This document shows positions 4,102 through 6,289 of a stretch of 6,289 bases of DNA, piece by piece. The stretch is from Bacteroidota bacterium. GTDB lineage: Bacteria > Bacteroidota > Bacteroidia > Flavobacteriales > Flavobacteriaceae. Positions within the stretch are counted from its first letter, which is position 1. Every line of letters begins with the position of its first letter. A model generated the notes under the pieces. That model was not told the DNA's origin. It saw nothing but the letters and a program-made list of their open reading frames with translations, and made no database searches. Location of the stretch: assembly GCA_021793535.1 (NCBI GenBank), contig JAJYSO010000113.1, positions 1 through 6,289 on the forward strand, given 5' to 3'. The position numbers were made by a program, and so were the translations under genes.

Positions 4102-5954
4102 GCAGAGATATCGTTCAATTGTTACCCGAACATGTAGCCAATCAGATTGCTGCTGGAGAAGTGGTTCAGCGACCAGCTTCTGTTGTCAAAGAATTGTTAG
4201 AGAATGCCATTGATGCAGCAGCTACGCATATCACTTTAGCGATCAAAGATGCCGGCAAGACGCTGATTCAGGTCTCCGATAATGGAGTGGGGATGAGCCC
4301 TGCAGATGCCCTTCTTTCTTTTGAGCGGCATGCAACCTCTAAAATTAATACGGCTGCCGATTTATTTCACCTTACTACCAAAGGATTCAGAGGAGAAGCA
4401 TTAGCTTCAATTGCGGCCATTTCACATGTGAGCATGAAGACTTGTAGAATGGAGGATGAGCTTGGATTTGAGGTTGATTTAAAAGGTGGTCAAATCATCC
4501 GGAAAGAACCAGGAGTGGTGTCTAAGGGCACGACTGTTGGGGTGAAGAACTTGTTTTATAACGTTCCGGCTAGACGAAACTTTTTGAAATCGGACCGGAT
4601 TGAACTCCGCCATATCATTGATGAGTTTGAACGCGTAGCTGTAGCTCATCCTCAAATTGGCTTTGCCTTTTACCACAATGATGATGAACTCTTTGGATTG
4701 GAACCCTCCAATAGGCGCCAGCGTATTGTCGGTGTTTTCGGTCGGAAGATAAATGAGAAATTAGTTCCCATCACAGAAGATACGGATATTGTGCGAATAG
4801 AGGGCTTTGTAGGGAAACCTGAGTTTGCCAAGCGGACCAAAGGAGAGCAATTTTTTTTCGTCAATAATCGGTATGTGAAAAGCGGGTATTTACATCATGC
4901 AATAAAAGGAGCCTATGAAGGCTTATTGCAAGAAAAACAACATCCGACTTACTTCCTTTTCCTTCAACTTGATCCTGAGACCATAGATATTAATATTCAC
5001 CCTACAAAAACGGAAATCAAGTTTGAGGACGAACACGCTATCTATACAATTCTAAAAAGTGCGGTAAAACACAGTCTGGGACAATTTAATATTGCTCCTA
5101 CCTTAGATTTTAGGCATGATTCCAAGTTGGACACTCCTTATAACTATAAAGATAAGGCGCCTCGGGCTCCACAAATTGAGGTGGATCGAAATTTTAATCC
5201 ATTTTCGGATAATGTGGTTTCTCCTTCTACGGGTGGGGTAAAGCGGATGCCGCAATTTAAGAGAGAAGAACAATCCTGGGAAAGCTTATATGTGGGATTG
5301 AGCAAAGAGGAGAGTGAAGGCTTTTCCAAGGTTCAGTTTGAAAGTGAGGTCAATACTGAGAACTTGTTTTATACAGAAGCAGAGGATAGGCAGCATGCTG
5401 GTGTCTTCCAATTACAGCGAAAATATATTGTCAGCTCACTCAAAGAAAGTATGTTGATCGTTCATCAGCACCGTGCACATTATAGAATTTTATTTGAAGA
5501 ATTTTTAAAGAACATTACCGTTGAACGGGGAATTACCCAACAACTTTTATTTCCGCTTATCCTCCCCTTGAACCCCCGAGAACTCCAGATGTTAAAGGGA
5601 GTCAAGGAGATGCTGGAACAGATCGGTTTCCAATTTGCGAGCTTCGATCAGGAACAGGTTCAAATAAGCGGAATTCCCAGTTCAATTATAGATACACAAG
5701 TCAATGCCATATTGGATCGGTTTTTAGCAGATTTTGAGCAAAATGTTCCAAAAGAAGAATTGGACACCTCTCAGGCCTTGGCCCGGATATTGGCAAGAAA
5801 CGCCTCCATTAAAACGGGGATTTCTTTAAATACGGAAGAACAATTATCCATAATTAATAGGCTTTTTGCTTGTAAAGAGCCAAATTTGTCTCCTGAAAGT
5901 AAGCCCGTTTTTATACGGCTTGGTACGGAAGACTTAGATAAAAGATTTAAATAA
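4098..5954 (+). CDS. mutL: DNA mismatch repair protein MutL
   Basis: MutL couples MutS mismatch recognition to downstream strand removal. Its 618 residues are a normal length. The N-terminal GHKL ATPase is intact: VVKELLENAIDA (29-40; Glu32 is the expected catalytic base and Asn36 the Mg-binding Asn), DNGVGM (61-66), TKGFRGEALASI (94-105), GTTVGVKNLFYNVPARRNFLK (about 144-164) and HPTK (301-304) with the ATP-contacting Lys304. Residues ~331-430 are a polar, poorly ordered linker. The C-terminal dimerisation domain (~433-618) is recognisable from GVFQLQRKYIVSSL, but the endonuclease motif DQHA-x2-E-x4-E reads HQHR-AH-Y-RILF-E (456-467), and the CPHGRP zinc site corresponds to SPESKP (598-603), so nuclease activity looks lost. 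The start overlaps the upstream small gene by ATGA; the stop abuts the rhomboid ATG. A run of eight T at codons 252-254 (4851-4858) is a possible slippage site. Confidence 0.97.
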   Translation: MSRDIVQLLPEHVANQIAAGEVVQRPASVVKELLENAIDAAATHITLAIKDAGKTLIQVSDNGVGMSPADALLSFERHATSKINTAADLFHLTTKGFRGEALASIAAISHVSMKTCRMEDELGFEVDLKGGQIIRKEPGVVSKGTTVGVKNLFYNVPARRNFLKSDRIELRHIIDEFERVAVAHPQIGFAFYHNDDELFGLEPSNRRQRIVGVFGRKINEKLVPITEDTDIVRIEGFVGKPEFAKRTKGEQFFFVNNRYVKSGYLHHAIKGAYEGLLQEKQHPTYFLFLQLDPETIDINIHPTKTEIKFEDEHAIYTILKSAVKHSLGQFNIAPTLDFRHDSKLDTPYNYKDKAPRAPQIEVDRNFNPFSDNVVSPSTGGVKRMPQFKREEQSWESLYVGLSKEESEGFSKVQFESEVNTENLFYTEAEDRQHAGVFQLQRKYIVSSLKESMLIVHQHRAHYRILFEEFLKNITVERGITQQLLFPLILPLNPRELQMLKGVKEMLEQIGFQFASFDQEQVQISGIPSSIIDTQVNAILDRFLADFEQNVPKEELDTSQALARILARNASIKTGISLNTEEQLSIINRLFACKEPNLSPESKPVFIRLGTEDLDKRFK

Positions 5955-6289
5955 ATGTCGAGAATAACCGATACTGTAAAGACTCTGCTTATTGCTAATG
6001 TTCTATTCTTCTTAGGCTATAAGCTAGTAGGAGAGCAGGCCGTTCAATATTTGGCACTGTGGTTTCCCAAAAATGAACACTTTCACATTTGGCAGGTGGT
6101 GACCCATATGTTTATGCATGCCACGGTGGGTCACATCTTTTTCAATATGTTTGCGCTGTGGATGTTTGGTAGTGTACTGGAACAATCCGTCGGGCAGCGA
6201 CGCTTTTTGTTTATCTACTTTTCTGCCGGGTTGGGGGCGGTGGTTTTACAACTGGCCTTTACTTTTTATAATTTTAATCTGCGCTTTGA
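5955..6289 (+). CDS. Rhomboid-family intramembrane serine protease, N-terminal part (3' partial)
   Basis: Rhomboids are polytopic membrane proteins that cut substrates within or near membrane spans. The 111 complete codons visible start MSRITDTVKTLLIANVLFFL and include a first span (~9-27), the re-entrant loop-like segment FHIWQVVTHMFMHA (43-56), the second span with the family motif H-x-x-x-N (His60, Asn64; HIFFNMFALWMFG), EQSVGQRRFLFIYF (76-89) and a third span (~83-104). The catalytic Ser (GxSG) and the catalytic His lie beyond the window, so activity cannot be judged. The ATG directly follows the mutL TAA with no spacer, which fits translational coupling and one mutL-rhomboid transcript. 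I recall mutL followed by one or two rhomboid genes in flavobacteria; a functional link with mismatch repair is not implied. Confidence 0.93.
   Translation, partial: MSRITDTVKTLLIANVLFFLGYKLVGEQAVQYLALWFPKNEHFHIWQVVTHMFMHATVGHIFFNMFALWMFGSVLEQSVGQRRFLFIYFSAGLGAVVLQLAFTFYNFNLRF

Overview
The window looks like a piece of a Bacteroidota chromosome, most likely of the class Flavobacteriia. The signs are three TANNTTTG-type -7 promoter boxes, weak or absent Shine-Dalgarno sequences, a short DUF721 (DciA-like) gene two genes downstream of recF, and a run TPR membrane protein - ribH - small membrane protein - mutL - rhomboid that I recall from flavobacterial genomes. The genus cannot be told from the sequence. 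Nothing resembles a mobile element, CRISPR array, RNA gene or defence island; this is core chromosome.

Layout. At the left edge (1-228, + strand) is the C-terminal half of nucleoside diphosphate kinase, with an apparent one-base deletion near base 20. It converges on a minus-strand group read from 2171 down to 307: recF, a small lipoprotein, and a DUF721/DciA-like gene whose start overlaps the lipoprotein gene's end by 17 bases. A 242-base divergent region (2172-2413) carries a -7 box on each strand. To the right, on the plus strand, lie a membrane-anchored TPR protein, ribH (lumazine synthase), a 105-residue single-span membrane protein, mutL, and the N-terminal part of a rhomboid protease that runs off the window. 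A third -7 box precedes the small membrane protein, so the right arm is probably two transcription units: TPR-ribH and small protein-mutL-rhomboid, with possible read-through between them.

Functions. The window combines DNA maintenance (RecF for recombination and gap repair, a probable helicase-loader-type DciA protein, MutL for mismatch repair), nucleotide and cofactor supply (Ndk, RibH) and envelope proteins (lipoprotein, TPR protein, small membrane protein, rhomboid). Packing is tight: ATGA overlap at small protein/mutL, and stop directly followed by start at mutL/rhomboid.

I see no clearly new biological system. The points most worth a second look are the ndk frameshift, a MutL whose C-terminal endonuclease motifs look degraded, the uncharacterised small membrane protein coupled to mutL, and the lipoprotein gene between recF and the DciA-like gene.
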